Shown here: positions 10,881 to 20,803 of the stretch, one piece after another | Position numbering within the stretch: the stretch's first letter is position 1 | Layout: each line of letters opens with the position of its first letter | NCBI GenBank assembly: GCA_041071465.1 | Contig: CP163498.1 | Span: forward strand, 1,578,001-1,642,000 | DNA: 64,000 nucleotides | Direction: 5' to 3' | DNA from: Pseudomonas putida | GTDB taxonomy: Bacteria; Pseudomonadota; Gammaproteobacteria; Pseudomonadales; Pseudomonadaceae | Notes under the pieces: generated by a model | Told to the model about the DNA's origin: nothing | Seen by the model: the letters and a program-made list of their open reading frames with translations, nothing else | The model's database searches: none | Translations under genes and position numbers: made by a program

Positions 10881-11852
10881 TCAGCTCAATATGGAGATGG
10901 CCCCAAGGTATTTCAAGGTGCGGGACAGATTGTCGCAGGCCAGGCTGTCAAGCCAGTGCACTTCAGGCCAGCCACGCAACCAGGTGAACTGCCGTTTGGC
11001 CAGCTGCCGAGTAGCAATGATACCGCGTTCACGCATCTCATTCTCAGTCAGCTTGCCGTCCAGGTAATCCCAGACTTGCCGATAACCCACTGCCCGTATA
11101 GACGGCAGCCCGGCGTGCAAGTCACTTCTGGCTCGCAGCGATCGGACCTCCTCAACGAAGCCCTGTTCCAGCATCTGCGAAAATCGTAACGCAATTCGCT
11201 GATGCAAAATGTGACGATCTGTAGGAGCAATCGCCAAACTGGCGACAGTATAGGGCAAATGTCCGCCAGCGCCTGCGTCTGCGCCGCGACTTTCCGCGAA
11301 TTGACGTTGACGATGGGCCGTCATGCTCTCGCCGCTCACCCGGTATACCTCCAGCGCCCGGATCAGCCGCTGCGGGTCGTTGGGGTGGATGCGCGCCGCC
11401 GACACCGGGTCGACCTCGGCCAGTTGACGGTGCAACTCGGCCAGCCCCAAGGCTTCGGCCTGGGCTTCCAGCTCGGCGCGCACTGCGGCATCGGCCGCCG
11501 GCATGTCGGCCAGGCCATCGATCAACGCCTTGTAATAGAGCATGGTGCCGCCGACCAGCAACGGGATCTTGCCGCGCGCAGTGATCTCGGCCATGGCCTC
11601 CAAGGCATCGGCACGGAACTGTGCGGCCGAATAGCTCTCGGCCGGGTCACGAATGTCGATCAGCCGGTGCGGGTGGGCGGCGAGGATTTCTTTCGAGGGT
11701 TTGGCCGAGCCGATGTCCATGCCCCGGTAGACCAGTGCCGAATCGACGCTGATCAGTTCACAGGGCAGCACTTTGGTCAGCTCGATGGCCAGGTCGGTCT
11801 TGCCGGCCGCCGTCGGACCCATCAGGAATATTGCAGGGGGCTTGCTGCTCAT
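10881..11852 (-). CDS. miaA: tRNA dimethylallyltransferase MiaA
   Basis: Adds a dimethylallyl group to A37 of tRNAs that read UNN codons, the first step to ms2i6A. The P-loop GPTAAGKT at residues 12-19 is followed by [16 protein letters not shown], the family's DSxQ-type loop, and by [15 protein letters not shown]. The C-terminal half has GTRQ-like [16 protein letters not shown]. Its 323 residues are full length. The ATG at 11852 comes one base after the mutL TGA with no clear Shine-Dalgarno, so translation is probably coupled to mutL. The gap to hfq is 94 bases. Confidence 0.97.
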   Translation of the reverse strand: MSSKPPAIFLMGPTAAGKTDLAIELTKVLPCELISVDSALVYRGMDIGSAKPSKEILAAHPHRLIDIRDPAESYSAAQFRADALEAMAEITARGKIPLLVGGTMLYYKALIDGLADMPAADAAVRAELEAQAEALGLAELHRQLAEVDPVSAARIHPNDPQRLIRALEVYRVSGESMTAHRQRQFAESRGADAGAGGHLPYTVASLAIAPTDRHILHQRIALRFSQMLEQGFVEEVRSLRARSDLHAGLPSIRAVGYRQVWDYLDGKLTENEMRERGIIATRQLAKRQFTWLRGWPEVHWLDSLACDNLSRTLKYLGAISILS

Positions 11853-11853
11853 T

Positions 11854-13752
11854 TCATCGACCGCGCAGGAAGAGTTTGTCCAGGTCGTCCAGGCCCATCT
11901 GGGTCCAGGTGGGACGGCCATGGTTGCACTGGCCGCTGCGCTCGGTGTTTTCCATGTCGCGCAGCAGGGCGTTCATCTCGGGAATTGCCAGGCGCCGGTT
12001 GGCGCGCACGGCGCCATGGCAGGCCATGGTACCGAGCAGTTCGTTGAGGTGCGCCTGAATACGGTCGCTGGTGCCGTATTCCATCAAGTCGGCCAGCACG
12101 TCCTGCACCAGGCGGTTGGCCTCGGCCTGCTTGAGCAAGGCCGGGATCTGGCGAACCGCCAAGGTCTCGGGGCCCAGGCGTTGCAATTCGAAGCCCAGGC
12201 GCTGGAACCACTGAGCATGCTCTTCGGCACAGTCGGCCTCACGCTGGCTCAGGGCCAGGGTTTCCGGCACCAGCAGCGGCTGGCCACTGAGGCCCTCGCT
12301 GGCCATGGCCACCTTGAGCCGCTCGTACATGATCCGCTCATGGGCGGCGTGCATGTCCACCAGCACCAGGCCGACGGCATTCTCGGCCAGGATGTAGATA
12401 CCCTTGAGCTGCGCCAGCGCGTAGCCAAGCGGGGGAATGTCACCTTGGCTTTCGGGCAAGGCCGTCGCAGCTGCGGCACCGTTGTCCAACGGCTTGTAGA
12501 ACTCGCGATACACCGCCTGCGCCTCGGCGGCCGGCAGCGGCTGCGAAGGACGCGGGGTGTACTGGTACTGGTAACCGGCGCCACTGCCGCCATTGGAAAA
12601 TGACTGTTGCGGGGCTCGCGGCTGTTCGAGCACCGGCGAGGCCAGGCGCATTTCACCCTGGGGGCCGAACTCACCAGCCTGCTGGCCAGTGGGGCGAGCC
12701 AGCTCGGGCACGGCGGCAGGCGCGGCCAGTTGGTCTTCCGGGCGAACATCAGCCAGGGCTCGGTGCAAAGTGCCATACAGGAAATCGTGCACCGAGCGCC
12801 CTTCGCGGAAGCGCACTTCATGCTTGGTCGGGTGCACGTTCACATCGACGCCGTTGGGCTCCAGCTCCAGGAACAGCACGAACGTGGGGTGACGACCATT
12901 GAACAACACATCGCGGTAGGCCTGGCGCACGGCGTGGGCGACCAGCTTGTCGCGCACCGCACGGCCATTGACGAAGAAGTACTGCAAGTCGGCCTGGCTG
13001 CGCGAGAACGTCGGCAGGCCAACCCAGCCCCACAGGCGCAGGCCGTTGCGCTCGACGTCGATCGGCAGCGCCTGCTCCATGAAGCCAGGGCCGCAGATGG
13101 CACCCACCCGCCGTGCACGGGCGGTTTCGTCGTGAGCCTCGTGCAGGCTGAGGATGCTCTTGCCGTTGTGGCGCAGGTGGAAGCCGACATCGAAACGCGC
13201 CAGCGCCAGCCGGCGGATCACTTCCTGCAGGTGGTCGAATTCGGTTTTTTCGGCCTTGAGGAACTTGCGCCGGGCCGGGGTATTGAAGAACAGGTCGCGC
13301 ACTTCCACAGAGGTCCCGACCGGGTGCGCCGCTGGCTGCACCCGTGGGGTCATGTCGCGGCCTTCGGTTTCCACCTGCCAGGCCTCGCTGGCACTGGCAG
13401 TACGGGAGGTCATGGTCAAACGCGCCACCGAGCTGATCGAGGCCAGCGCCTCGCCACGGAAGCCCAGGCTCATGACGCGTTCCAGGTCCTCCAGCTCACG
13501 AATCTTGCTGGTGGCGTGACGCGCCAGGGCCAGCGGCAGGTCATCGGCAGAAATACCGCTGCCATCGTCCCGTACCTTCAGCAGCTTGACGCCGCCCTGC
13601 TCCACTTCCACATCGATGCGCCGGGCACCGGAGTCCAGGCTGTTTTCCAGCAATTCCTTGGCGACAGAAGCCGGCCGCTCGACAACCTCGCCGGCGGCAA
13701 TCTGGTTGGCCAGCCGCGGGCTAAGCAGCTGAATGCGCGAACCGCCGCTCAT
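11854..13752 (-). CDS. mutL: DNA mismatch repair protein MutL
   Basis: ATPase that links MutS mismatch recognition to strand removal. The N-terminal GHKL domain shows the ATP motifs [17 protein letters not shown] and [10 protein letters not shown]; a variable Pro/Gln/Tyr-rich linker covers about residues 340-440. The C-terminal dimerisation domain includes [12 protein letters not shown], a variant of the DQHA(X)2E(X)4E endonuclease motif. This suggests MutL itself nicks DNA, consistent with pseudomonads lacking MutH. It has 632 residues. Its ATG overlaps the amiB stop by one base (TAATG), so amiB-mutL-miaA is a translationally coupled block. Confidence 0.98.
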   Translation of the reverse strand: MSGGSRIQLLSPRLANQIAAGEVVERPASVAKELLENSLDSGARRIDVEVEQGGVKLLKVRDDGSGISADDLPLALARHATSKIRELEDLERVMSLGFRGEALASISSVARLTMTSRTASASEAWQVETEGRDMTPRVQPAAHPVGTSVEVRDLFFNTPARRKFLKAEKTEFDHLQEVIRRLALARFDVGFHLRHNGKSILSLHEAHDETARARRVGAICGPGFMEQALPIDVERNGLRLWGWVGLPTFSRSQADLQYFFVNGRAVRDKLVAHAVRQAYRDVLFNGRHPTFVLFLELEPNGVDVNVHPTKHEVRFREGRSVHDFLYGTLHRALADVRPEDQLAAPAAVPELARPTGQQAGEFGPQGEMRLASPVLEQPRAPQQSFSNGGSGAGYQYQYTPRPSQPLPAAEAQAVYREFYKPLDNGAAAATALPESQGDIPPLGYALAQLKGIYILAENAVGLVLVDMHAAHERIMYERLKVAMASEGLSGQPLLVPETLALSQREADCAEEHAQWFQRLGFELQRLGPETLAVRQIPALLKQAEANRLVQDVLADLMEYGTSDRIQAHLNELLGTMACHGAVRANRRLAIPEMNALLRDMENTERSGQCNHGRPTWTQMGLDDLDKLFLRGR

Positions 13753-15182
13753 TATTGCGCCGCCAGGGTCGTGGCGGGTACATCAAGGCGTTGGCCGACC
13801 TTCAGCTCATCGGTCTTGAGGCTGTTGGTGCTGCGCAGGCTGGCCACGCTGACCTGGTAGCGCACAGCCAGCATCGCCAGGGTTTCGCCAGGCCGGACGG
13901 TGTGCTCACGCGGCCCAGCCGCAATCTTGCCGGTGTCGCGCAGCCAGGCGATATAAGTGCCTGGCGGCGGGTTCTGCTGGAAGTACTGGCGTACACCGGT
14001 GTGGATCGAGCGGGCCAGGGCTTGCTGGTGGCTCGCAGTGGCCAGCTTGGCGGCTTCGTTGTTGTTCGAAATGAACCCGGTTTCAACCAGGATCGACGGA
14101 ATATCCGGCGACTTCAGCACCATGAAGCCGGCCTGTTCCACGCGCTGTTTGTGCAGCGAGGTGACACGCCCCATGTTGCCCAGCACTTTCTGCCCCACAT
14201 TGAGGCTGGAGCTGAGCGTGGCGGTCATGGAGAGGTCGAGCAGCACCCCCGCGAGCATACGGTCCTTGTCGTCGAGGCTGACGTTACCCGCACCACCGAT
14301 CAGGTCGGAGCGGTTTTCCGTGTCGGCCAGCCAGCGCGCAGTCTCGGAAGTGGCGCCGCGGTCGGACAGGGCAAATACCGAGGCGCCAAAGGCCGCACGC
14401 GACGGCGCGGCGTCGGCGTGGATCGAAATGAACAGGTCGGCGCCCTTCTTGCGGGCGATTTCCGTGCGTTTACGCAGTGGAATGAAGTAGTCGCCAGTGC
14501 GGGTCAGCTCCGCCCGGAAGCCGCGTTCGCTGTTGATCTGGCGCTGCAGTTCCTTGGCGATCTGCAGCACGATGTCTTTTTCATGCTGGCCACGCGAACC
14601 GGATGCACCGGGGTCTTCGCCACCGTGACCGGCATCGATGGCCACAACGATTTCACGCTTGCCGCTCGGCACCGGTGGCAGCTTGATGGCAGGCTGGGCC
14701 GGGCTTACCGGCACCGCAGGCGTGGTCGCAGGTGTTTGTACCGGGGTCGGGGCAGGAGGTGGCGCGCTGGCTGCAATGGCGTCGGCTTCCTGGTCGTACA
14801 GGTCGACCACCAGGCGATTGCCGTACTGGGCATTGGGCGCCAAGGTGAAGCTTTTTGGGGTAACCGACTTTTTCAGGTCGACCACCACGCGCAGGTCGGT
14901 CGGGGTACGTTGTGCCGAACGCACGCTGCTGATCGGCGTGTTGGAGGTGGCCACGTTCAATGGCGCGGCCAGGGTCGCACCATTGATGTCGATAACCAGA
15001 CGATCCGGTGCGCTCAAGGTGAAGACGCTGTGCTGCACGGGGCCAGACAGGTCGAAGACCAGCCGCGTGTTGTCTGGCGCGCGCCACAGGCGCATGCTCT
15101 TGACTTGTGTGACGGCCAGAGCGTCAACGGTCACCGTTGTCAGCAGCAGCCCAACGATGGCGACCAGTGCGCGTATGCGCAT
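13752..15182 (-). CDS. amiB: N-acetylmuramoyl-L-alanine amidase (AmiB-type, LysM)
   Basis: Periplasmic zinc amidase that cuts the amide bond between MurNAc and L-Ala, needed for daughter-cell separation. A signal peptide (about residues 1-23, ending VDALA) is followed by an AMIN targeting domain (about 25-130), an Ala/Pro/Thr-rich linker (about 140-170), the Amidase_3 domain beginning [14 protein letters not shown] with a Zn-binding His, and a C-terminal LysM module ([20 protein letters not shown], about 430-473). Whether the orthologue is called AmiB or AmiC varies, but gene order (tsaE-amiB-mutL-miaA) matches the AmiB locus. The 476-residue length fits. Confidence 0.95.
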   Translation of the reverse strand: MRIRALVAIVGLLLTTVTVDALAVTQVKSMRLWRAPDNTRLVFDLSGPVQHSVFTLSAPDRLVIDINGATLAAPLNVATSNTPISSVRSAQRTPTDLRVVVDLKKSVTPKSFTLAPNAQYGNRLVVDLYDQEADAIAASAPPPAPTPVQTPATTPAVPVSPAQPAIKLPPVPSGKREIVVAIDAGHGGEDPGASGSRGQHEKDIVLQIAKELQRQINSERGFRAELTRTGDYFIPLRKRTEIARKKGADLFISIHADAAPSRAAFGASVFALSDRGATSETARWLADTENRSDLIGGAGNVSLDDKDRMLAGVLLDLSMTATLSSSLNVGQKVLGNMGRVTSLHKQRVEQAGFMVLKSPDIPSILVETGFISNNNEAAKLATASHQQALARSIHTGVRQYFQQNPPPGTYIAWLRDTGKIAAGPREHTVRPGETLAMLAVRYQVSVASLRSTNSLKTDELKVGQRLDVPATTLAAQ

Positions 15183-15193
15183 ACCTACCCCAC

Positions 15194-15667
15194 TTACTGT
15201 TTATAGTGTTCGGCCAGTGCCACGCACCAGGCCTCGCCGCGAGCCCCCTGCGGCGAAAGGATCAGCGAGCGTCCGCCCGCTTGGGGGCTTATGGTAATGG
15301 TCAGGTCAGGCTTTGGCAAAACGCCCGCACCCTTTTGTGGCCACTCGAACAGGCACAGCGGGTCGCCCTCGAAATAATCACGAATACCCATGAACTCAAG
15401 CTCCTCCGGGTCGACCAGGCGATACAGGTCGAAGTGAAAGGCTCGGACCTCGCCGATTTCGTAGGGTTCGACCACGGTAAAGGTCGGGCTTTTCACTGCA
15501 CCAGTATGGCCCAGGCCACGGATCAGCCCCCGGGAAAGCGTAGTCTTGCCCGCCCCCAGGTCGCCTTCAAGAAAGATCACGCCGCGACCACCGGTCACCT
15601 CGGCCATTTTTGCACCGAAGTCGACCGTGGCCGCTTCATCGGCCAGAAACAGATTTAAGCCAGACAC
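15194..15667 (-). CDS. tsaE: tRNA t6A synthesis ATPase TsaE
   Basis: ATPase of the TsaB-TsaD-TsaE complex that makes threonylcarbamoyl-adenosine at A37 of ANN-decoding tRNAs. P-loop GDLGAGKTTLSRG lies at about residues 35-47, followed by the family's SPTFTVVEPYE and HFDLYRLVDPEELEFMG, which carries the Walker B-like Asp. Its 157 residues are normal. It overlaps the end of nnrD by 13 bases and is followed by amiB after 11 bases, consistent with one transcript. Confidence 0.96.
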   Translation of the reverse strand: MSGLNLFLADEAATVDFGAKMAEVTGGRGVIFLEGDLGAGKTTLSRGLIRGLGHTGAVKSPTFTVVEPYEIGEVRAFHFDLYRLVDPEELEFMGIRDYFEGDPLCLFEWPQKGAGVLPKPDLTITISPQAGGRSLILSPQGARGEAWCVALAEHYKQ

Positions 15668-16515
15668 GCAGAATGCTCCTCCAACAACTCACGAATGACC
15701 GGCGCCAGATCACTGGCCGCCAGGCCTCTACCTTTTACCCCCAGACGCTCGCCCGCACAGGCGTGCAGCCATGTTCCCAAGCAACCCGCGCTCCAGGCGT
15801 CCAGGCCTTGGGCCAACAGTGCCGCCAGCACGCCGGTCAGCACGTCGCCCAGCCCGGCGCCAGCCATCGCCGGGTGGCCGCGCTCGCATAGCGCCAGTTG
15901 CCCGGCCGGTGCGGCCACCAGGGTGCCGGCACCTTTGAGTACGCAGACGCTGTTGTAACGGCGCGCCAACTTGCGCGCAGCCCCTGGGCGGTCGGCCTGC
16001 ACGGCCTCGGTGGAAATGCCCAGCAGCCGCGCCGCCTCCCCCGGGTGAGGGGTGAGGATACTGCCACTGGGCAAGGCCAGCGGGGTGCGCGCCAGCAAAT
16101 TCAGGGCATCGGCATCCCACACCTGCGGCCGCTCGGCGTTGGCCACCGCCGACAACAGGCTGCGGCCCCACGCCGCCTGCCCGAGGCCCGGACCGACCAC
16201 CAGCACCGAGGCGCGCTCCAGCACGCCCATCAGCTGGTTGGCCGAACTGGCGCCAAGGCACATGACTTCGGGCAGGCGCGCCAGGCTGGCCGCTACATGC
16301 TCCGGCCGGGTTGCCACGCTGACCAGCCCGGCCCCGCAACGCAGGGCGGCTTCGGCACTGAGCAATACGGCGCCACCCGTGCCGAGGTCGCCACCGACCA
16401 CCAGCACATGGCCAAAGTCACCTTTATGGGCAAGCGCGTGGCGTGCCGGCAGGTGCGCCACGGTCACGCTGCTGAGCAATTGAGGGGCATTGCTGGGGTG
16501 TTTGGTCTGCGGCAT
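15655..16515 (-). CDS. nnrD: ADP-dependent NAD(P)H-hydrate dehydratase, stand-alone NnrD
   Basis: Repairs damaged NAD(P)H by dehydrating the S form of NAD(P)HX with ADP. The ribokinase-like fold is clear: GDFGHVLVVGGDLGTGGAVL near residue 35, ILTPHPGEAARLLG and AMAGAGLGDVLTGVLAALLA with the catalytic Asp. E. coli carries this domain fused behind an epimerase domain (NnrE); here the chain is 286 residues and starts directly with a short leader (MPQTKHPS), with no epimerase part upstream, since queG diverges 65 bases away. The frame is open 21 codons further upstream, but that piece looks unlike the family. First gene of the nnrD-tsaE-amiB-mutL-miaA series. Confidence 0.92.
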   Translation of the reverse strand: MPQTKHPSNAPQLLSSVTVAHLPARHALAHKGDFGHVLVVGGDLGTGGAVLLSAEAALRCGAGLVSVATRPEHVAASLARLPEVMCLGASSANQLMGVLERASVLVVGPGLGQAAWGRSLLSAVANAERPQVWDADALNLLARTPLALPSGSILTPHPGEAARLLGISTEAVQADRPGAARKLARRYNSVCVLKGAGTLVAAPAGQLALCERGHPAMAGAGLGDVLTGVLAALLAQGLDAWSAGCLGTWLHACAGERLGVKGRGLAASDLAPVIRELLEEHSACLA

Positions 16516-16580
16516 GGGGTCAAAGGCTCCAATGTCTGGCAGAATTATACGCACCCGAGCCCGTATTGCCTTGCCCATCC

Positions 16581-17645
16581 ATGTCCGCCTCTACACCTGA
16601 CCTCGCCCAACTGGCCCAATCGATCAAGATTTGGGGCCAGGAACTCGGTTTTGCCCATGTTGGCATCGCCGGGGTTGACCTTGGCGAACACGAACACCAC
16701 CTGCAGCGCTGGCTCGACGCCGGCTACCAGGGCGAAATGGAATACCTGGGCGCCCACGGCAGCAAAAGGTCACACCCCGACCAGCTGATCCCCGGCACGG
16801 TACGCGTGGTCTCGCTGCGCATGGACTACCTGCCTGGCGACACACAAATGGCGCAGCGCCTGGCACAACCGGAAAAGGCCTACATTTCGCGCTATGCGCT
16901 GGGCCGGGACTACCACAAACTGGTGCGCAAGCGCGTGCAGTTCCTTGCCGATCGTATTCAGGAAGCCATCGGCCCGTTCGGGTACCGCGCCTTCGTCGAC
17001 AGCGCCCCGGTGCTGGAAAAGGCCTTGGCCGAACAGGCCGGGCTGGGCTGGATCGGCAAGAACACGCTGTTGCTCAACCGCAAGGCCGGTAGCTATTTCT
17101 TCCTTGCCGAACTGTTTGTCGACCTGCCGTTGCCGGTGGACGAAGCCACCACCAGCGAGCACTGCGGGCGGTGCCAGGCCTGCCTGGACATCTGCCCGAC
17201 CCAGGCGTTTGTCGGGCCCTATGTGCTGGATGCACGGCGCTGCATCTCGTACCTGACCATCGAGCTGAGGGGCGCGATCCCTGTCGAGCTGCGCGCGAAG
17301 ATGGGCAACCGGGTGTTCGGTTGCGACGACTGCCAGATCGTCTGCCCCTGGAACCGCTTCGCCAAGCACAGCCAGGAGCAGGACTTCCAGCCACGGCACG
17401 GGCTGGAGAATGCCGAGTTGGCGGAAATGTTCCTGTGGGATGAACGCACCTTCCTGCGCAAGACCGAAGGCGGGCCGTTGCGACGGGCGGGGTATGAGCG
17501 GTTCTTGCGCAACCTGGCGGTGGGGTTGGGCAATGCGCCGTCCACGATTCCAGTGATAGAGGCACTGAAGGCGCGGCGCGAGGATGCATCTGAGCTGGTG
17601 CGCGAGCACGTTGCATGGGCGCTGGCCCGACACGACATTCAATAG
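16581..17645 (+). CDS. queG: Epoxyqueuosine reductase QueG
   Basis: Last enzyme of queuosine synthesis: reduces epoxyqueuosine in tRNA with a cobalamin cofactor and two 4Fe-4S clusters. The two cluster motifs are clear: CGRCQACLDICP near residue 195 and CDDCQIVCPWN near residue 250. The catalytic-domain motif GPFGYRAFVDSAPVLEKALA and GLGWIGKNT precede them, and HEAT-like repeats end the chain (354 residues). I start at the ATG at 16581 (MSASTPDLAQ), which matches the family start; there is no good Shine-Dalgarno, and a TTG 15 bases upstream in frame is possible. Divergent from nnrD. Confidence 0.95.
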   Translation: MSASTPDLAQLAQSIKIWGQELGFAHVGIAGVDLGEHEHHLQRWLDAGYQGEMEYLGAHGSKRSHPDQLIPGTVRVVSLRMDYLPGDTQMAQRLAQPEKAYISRYALGRDYHKLVRKRVQFLADRIQEAIGPFGYRAFVDSAPVLEKALAEQAGLGWIGKNTLLLNRKAGSYFFLAELFVDLPLPVDEATTSEHCGRCQACLDICPTQAFVGPYVLDARRCISYLTIELRGAIPVELRAKMGNRVFGCDDCQIVCPWNRFAKHSQEQDFQPRHGLENAELAEMFLWDERTFLRKTEGGPLRRAGYERFLRNLAVGLGNAPSTIPVIEALKARREDASELVREHVAWALARHDIQ

Positions 17646-17647
17646 CT

Positions 17648-17666
17648 GGGGCCGCGGCGCGGCCCA
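17648..17666. terminator. Hairpin between queG and the convergent channel gene
   Basis: GGGCCGC, a 3-base loop (GGC), GCGGCCC: a perfect 7-bp stem starting two bases after the queG stop and five bases before the stop of the minus-strand gene. No T-run on either side; probable bidirectional terminator. Confidence 0.5.
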
Positions 17667-17670
17667 GAAT

Positions 17671-18282
17671 TCACTGCTGGTCGTTGTAGTGGAACTTGGG
17701 CATTTCCCAGTGGAAGCGAATCGCCAACAGGCGCAGCAGGAACCCGCCAAACAAGGTCAGCAGCATCGCCTGCTCCGCCGGCACCTTGAAATACACGCAG
17801 CCCAGATAGAACCACGCCGCCGCGAACGACACGCTGGCATACAGCTCGCGACGGAACACCAGTGGGATGTCGTTGCAGAAGATATCCCGCAGGATGCCGC
17901 CAAACACCCCGGTGATCACCCCGCTGATGGACGCCACCAGCATGCCCTGCCCCATTTCCAGCGCCGTCATGCAGCCAATCAGGGTAAACGCCACCAGCCC
18001 CAGGGCATCGAGCACCAGAAACAGCGAGCGCAGGCGGCGCATCATCGGCGCAATGAAAATAGTCAGCAGCGCCGCAAAGCTGGTCAACACGAGGTACTCG
18101 GGGTGCTTCACCCAGGTCAGCGGGTAGTGCCCGAGCAGCACATCACGCACCGAGCCGCCCCCCAGGGCGGTGACGCAGGCAATCAGCACCACGCCGAACC
18201 AGTCCATGCCGCGACGCCCGGCAGACAGCGCGCCAGTCATGGCTTCGGCGGTGATGGCAACGAGATAGAGCATCAACAACAT
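17671..18282 (-). CDS. TRIC-family (UPF0126, YicG-like) cation channel protein
   Basis: Small integral membrane protein of the bacterial TRIC family, trimeric monovalent-cation channels. The 203 residues form about seven hydrophobic helices with the duplicated Gly-rich signature of the family: first half GGGSVRDVLLGHYPLTWV near residue 45, second half GGILRDIFCNDIPLVFRREL near residue 130. I begin at the ATG at 18282 (MLLMLYLVAI); the frame continues 66 codons upstream but runs antisense-like through the 3' part of orn. Physiological substrate and role in Pseudomonas are unknown. Separated from orn by a terminator. Confidence 0.88.
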   Translation of the reverse strand: MLLMLYLVAITAEAMTGALSAGRRGMDWFGVVLIACVTALGGGSVRDVLLGHYPLTWVKHPEYLVLTSFAALLTIFIAPMMRRLRSLFLVLDALGLVAFTLIGCMTALEMGQGMLVASISGVITGVFGGILRDIFCNDIPLVFRRELYASVSFAAAWFYLGCVYFKVPAEQAMLLTLFGGFLLRLLAIRFHWEMPKFHYNDQQ

Positions 18283-18334
18283 GGTGCGGGTCCGTGCAGG
18301 AAAGGCGCGCAGTCTAACCAGTTGCCCAAGGCAC

Positions 18335-18365
18335 CAAAAGGGGGCGCAGACACAATATCTGCGCC
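18335..18365 (-). terminator. Rho-independent terminator after orn
   Basis: On the minus strand, GGCGCAGA / TCTGCGCC forms a perfect 8-bp stem with a 7-base loop and is followed by CCC then TTTT. It starts nine bases after the orn stop. Confidence 0.82.
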
Positions 18366-18373
18366 GTTTCGGA

Positions 18374-18916
18374 TCACAGCTTGATGAAGTGCTCGCGGTA
18401 GTGACGCAGTTCGGCGATCGACTCGCGAATATCGTCCAGCGCCAGGTGGGTATTGCCCTTCTTGAAGCTGTCACGCACATTCGGCGCCCAGCGCGCGGCC
18501 AGCTCCTTCAGAGTGGAAACATCCAGGTTGCGATAGTGGAAGTAGTTTTCCAGGTTGCGCATGTGACGGTAGAGGAAACGGCGGTCCTGGCAGATGCTGT
18601 TGCCGCAGATCGGCGACTTGCCTTTGGGTACCCACTGTTCAAGGAAGGCGATGGTCTGCGCCTCGGCTTCAGCCATGCTGACCTTGCTCTCGCGCACGCG
18701 CTGGGTCAGGCCCGAAGCGCCATGGGTGCGGGTGTTCCACTCATCCATACGCGCCAGCACGTCGTCACTGTGGTGGATGGCGATCACCGGCCCTTCGGCC
18801 AGGGTGTTCAGCTCGCTGTCGGTGACGATGGTTGCCATTTCGATGATGACGTCGCTGTCTGGATCCAGGCCGGTCATTTCCAGGTCGATCCAGATCAGGT
18901 TCTGTGGGTTTTGCAT
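18374..18916 (-). CDS. orn: Oligoribonuclease
   Basis: 3'-5' exonuclease that degrades 2-5 nt RNAs and the pGpG linear product of c-di-GMP turnover. The DEDDh motifs are in order: [15 protein letters not shown] (D, E) near residue 10, [27 protein letters not shown] (D) near residue 110 and [11 protein letters not shown] (final D) near residue 158. The length of 180 residues is normal. The ATG at 18916 ([11 protein letters not shown]) matches the family; an in-frame ATG nine codons upstream would add residues not seen in homologues. Monocistronic, with a terminator behind it, and divergent from rsgA. Confidence 0.97.
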   Translation of the reverse strand: MQNPQNLIWIDLEMTGLDPDSDVIIEMATIVTDSELNTLAEGPVIAIHHSDDVLARMDEWNTRTHGASGLTQRVRESKVSMAEAEAQTIAFLEQWVPKGKSPICGNSICQDRRFLYRHMRNLENYFHYRNLDVSTLKELAARWAPNVRDSFKKGNTHLALDDIRESIAELRHYREHFIKL

Positions 18917-19068
18917 GCAGGGGCTCCTCGTATAGCCCGTCATAGTAGCCTAGTGGCCCAGGCACGCCCATTCACCGCTCAAAGGTTAGCGGAATAGTCC
19001 AGCGCCTGGCGTGCTAAACTGCCTGCCGTTTTCAATGCCCCACCCCGGGCCTTTCTCACGGTACCTTC

Positions 19069-20100
19069 ATGGCCAAACGCCAGCTCAATCGCCGCCAGAA
19101 CTGGCGGATCGAAAAAATCCAGGGCGAGCGCGCCGCTCGTGCAGCCAAACGCGAGCAGCATGCGCTGCAGGAACTGGAGGGAGGCGACCTGGGGCCGGAG
19201 CAACTGGGCCTGGTGATCGCGCACTTCGGCGTGCAGGTAGAAGTAGAAGCCCAGGACGGCGAAGGCGCAGGCCAGGTATTCCGCTGCCACCTGCGCGCCA
19301 ACCTGCCGGCGCTGGTTACCGGCGACCGCGTCGTGTGGCGGGCGGGCAACCAGGGCATTGGCGTGATCGTGGCGCAGATGCCTCGCAGCACCGAGCTTTG
19401 CCGGCCGAACAACCACGGCCAGCTGAAACCGGTGGCGGCCAACGTCGACCTGATCGTGATTGTCTTTGCCCCGGCCCCGGAGCCACACCCGAACCTGATC
19501 GACCGCTACCTGGTAGCTGCCGAGCACGCCGGCCTGCGCCCGCTGCTGCTGCTGAACAAAGCCGACCTGATCAACGACGAGAACGGCCCCGGCCTGCATG
19601 CACTGCTGGAGGTCTACCGCGAACTGGGCTACCCGCTGCTGGAAGTATCGGCACACCAGGGTGACGGCATGCAGCGCCTGCAACAGCAACTCGACGGTCA
19701 CATCAGCGTGTTCGTCGGCCAGTCGGGGGTGGGCAAGTCATCGCTGGTCAACAGCCTGCTGCCAGACGCTGGCACTCGCGTCGGCGACCTGTCGGAATGG
19801 TCGGGCCAAGGCACTCACACCACCACCACGGCGCGGCTGTACCACTTCCCGAACGGCGGCGACCTGATCGACTCGCCGGGTATTCGTGAGTTCGGCCTTG
19901 GCCACGTCAGCCGCGACGACGTGGAAGATGGCTTCATCGAGTTCCGTGACCTGTTCGGTACATGCCGTTTCCGCGACTGCAAGCATGACCGAGAACCGGG
20001 CTGTGCGTTGCTCAAGGCCCTGGACGAGGGGCGTATCAAGCCGCAGCGCATGAACAGCTACCGCTCGATCATCGCCAGCCTCACAGAAGACAGCTACTGA
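19069..20100 (+). CDS. rsgA: Ribosome small subunit GTPase RsgA (YjeQ)
   Basis: Late 30S maturation GTPase. The chain starts with a basic RNA-binding extension ([18 protein letters not shown]), then an OB-fold domain, then a circularly permuted G domain in which G4 (LNKADL, near residue 164) comes before G1 ([12 protein letters not shown], near residue 222), followed by G3 [10 protein letters not shown]-terminal zinc knuckle is present as C-X4-C-X-H-X5-C ([14 protein letters not shown]). Length 343 residues. Orn lies divergently upstream, the same neighbourhood as in other gamma-proteobacteria. Confidence 0.97.
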
Positions 20101-20139
20101 CTGGGCGGCGGGCCAGAGCAATCTGTAGGATTTATTACC

Positions 20140-20158
20140 GAGCCGTGTAGGACGGCTC
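20140..20158 (+). terminator. Weak hairpin after rsgA
   Basis: GAGCCGT, loop GTAGG, ACGGCTC: a 7-bp perfect stem 40 bases after the rsgA stop, followed by TGGTTTCG with only three T residues. Possible terminator. Confidence 0.4.
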
Positions 20159-20234
20159 TGGTTTCGCCGTCATCTATTGCCCACACGTCCGCTTTCCCTG
20201 ATGGTCATGGCTTCTATCAGGGAGGGTAACCGCC

Positions 20235-20714
20235 ATGCCGGTTCTTATCAGCTACCGCCACGAAGTGCGGCTCGACGCCTTTATTCTCAACGAGCGCCTG
20301 CTGCTCGAAGGCATCCCCACCCAAGTGGTGCAGTTGGACTGCGACGGGCAAACCCATGACGACCTGTATGGCAGTTTCTGCCAGCAGATGAACGATGCCA
20401 CCCACTGGATCGGAGTATTGCCGACCGATACCAACGACGCCTGGTGGACCGCCTGGCTGCTGGGGGCGGCAGCGATTACCTGCCGGCGAGTGAGTTTCTT
20501 CCGCAAAGGTTCAGGCGCACTGCCGGTTTGCCTGAGCAAATGGCCGGCCATGCGCGAACGTACGCATATCGACCTGTTCGTGCGGGCTTATCATGACGAA
20601 CGCATGTTCGAGCGAGCCATGACACTGCCGCCGGGGCGCGGCTCTTGCACTGACAGGGATAATGCAGCCTTCTTTCATGCTGATCTCAAGGCCAAGATCA
20701 GGCGGGGGTTCTGA
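20235..20714 (+). CDS. Small TIR-like protein, probably lacking the catalytic Glu
   Basis: Function unknown. The 159-residue chain begins MPVLISYRHEVRLDAFILNE, which looks like the first strand and BB-loop region of a TIR domain, followed by RLLLEGIPTQVVQLD. A middle segment (THWIGVLPTDTNDAWW) resembles the strand before the NADase helix. In active TIR proteins the next helix carries a catalytic Glu in a pattern like WWVPFEIG; here it reads WWTAWLLG, so the Glu appears replaced by Leu. The C-terminus (IDLFVRAYHDER, then DLKAKIRRGF) has no second domain. GGGAGGG eight bases before the ATG supports expression. It stands alone, convergent to motB. The TIR assignment is from memory of family patterns and could be wrong. 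Confidence 0.6.
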   Translation: MPVLISYRHEVRLDAFILNERLLLEGIPTQVVQLDCDGQTHDDLYGSFCQQMNDATHWIGVLPTDTNDAWWTAWLLGAAAITCRRVSFFRKGSGALPVCLSKWPAMRERTHIDLFVRAYHDERMFERAMTLPPGRGSCTDRDNAAFFHADLKAKIRRGF

Positions 20715-20803
20715 CGGAGATGCAGCCGCAAACACCGGCTACGCCGGTGATCGCGAACCCCCTGGATGTTGAGCAAGACAGTTGTGCCCGCGAAATGCCG
20801 GGC

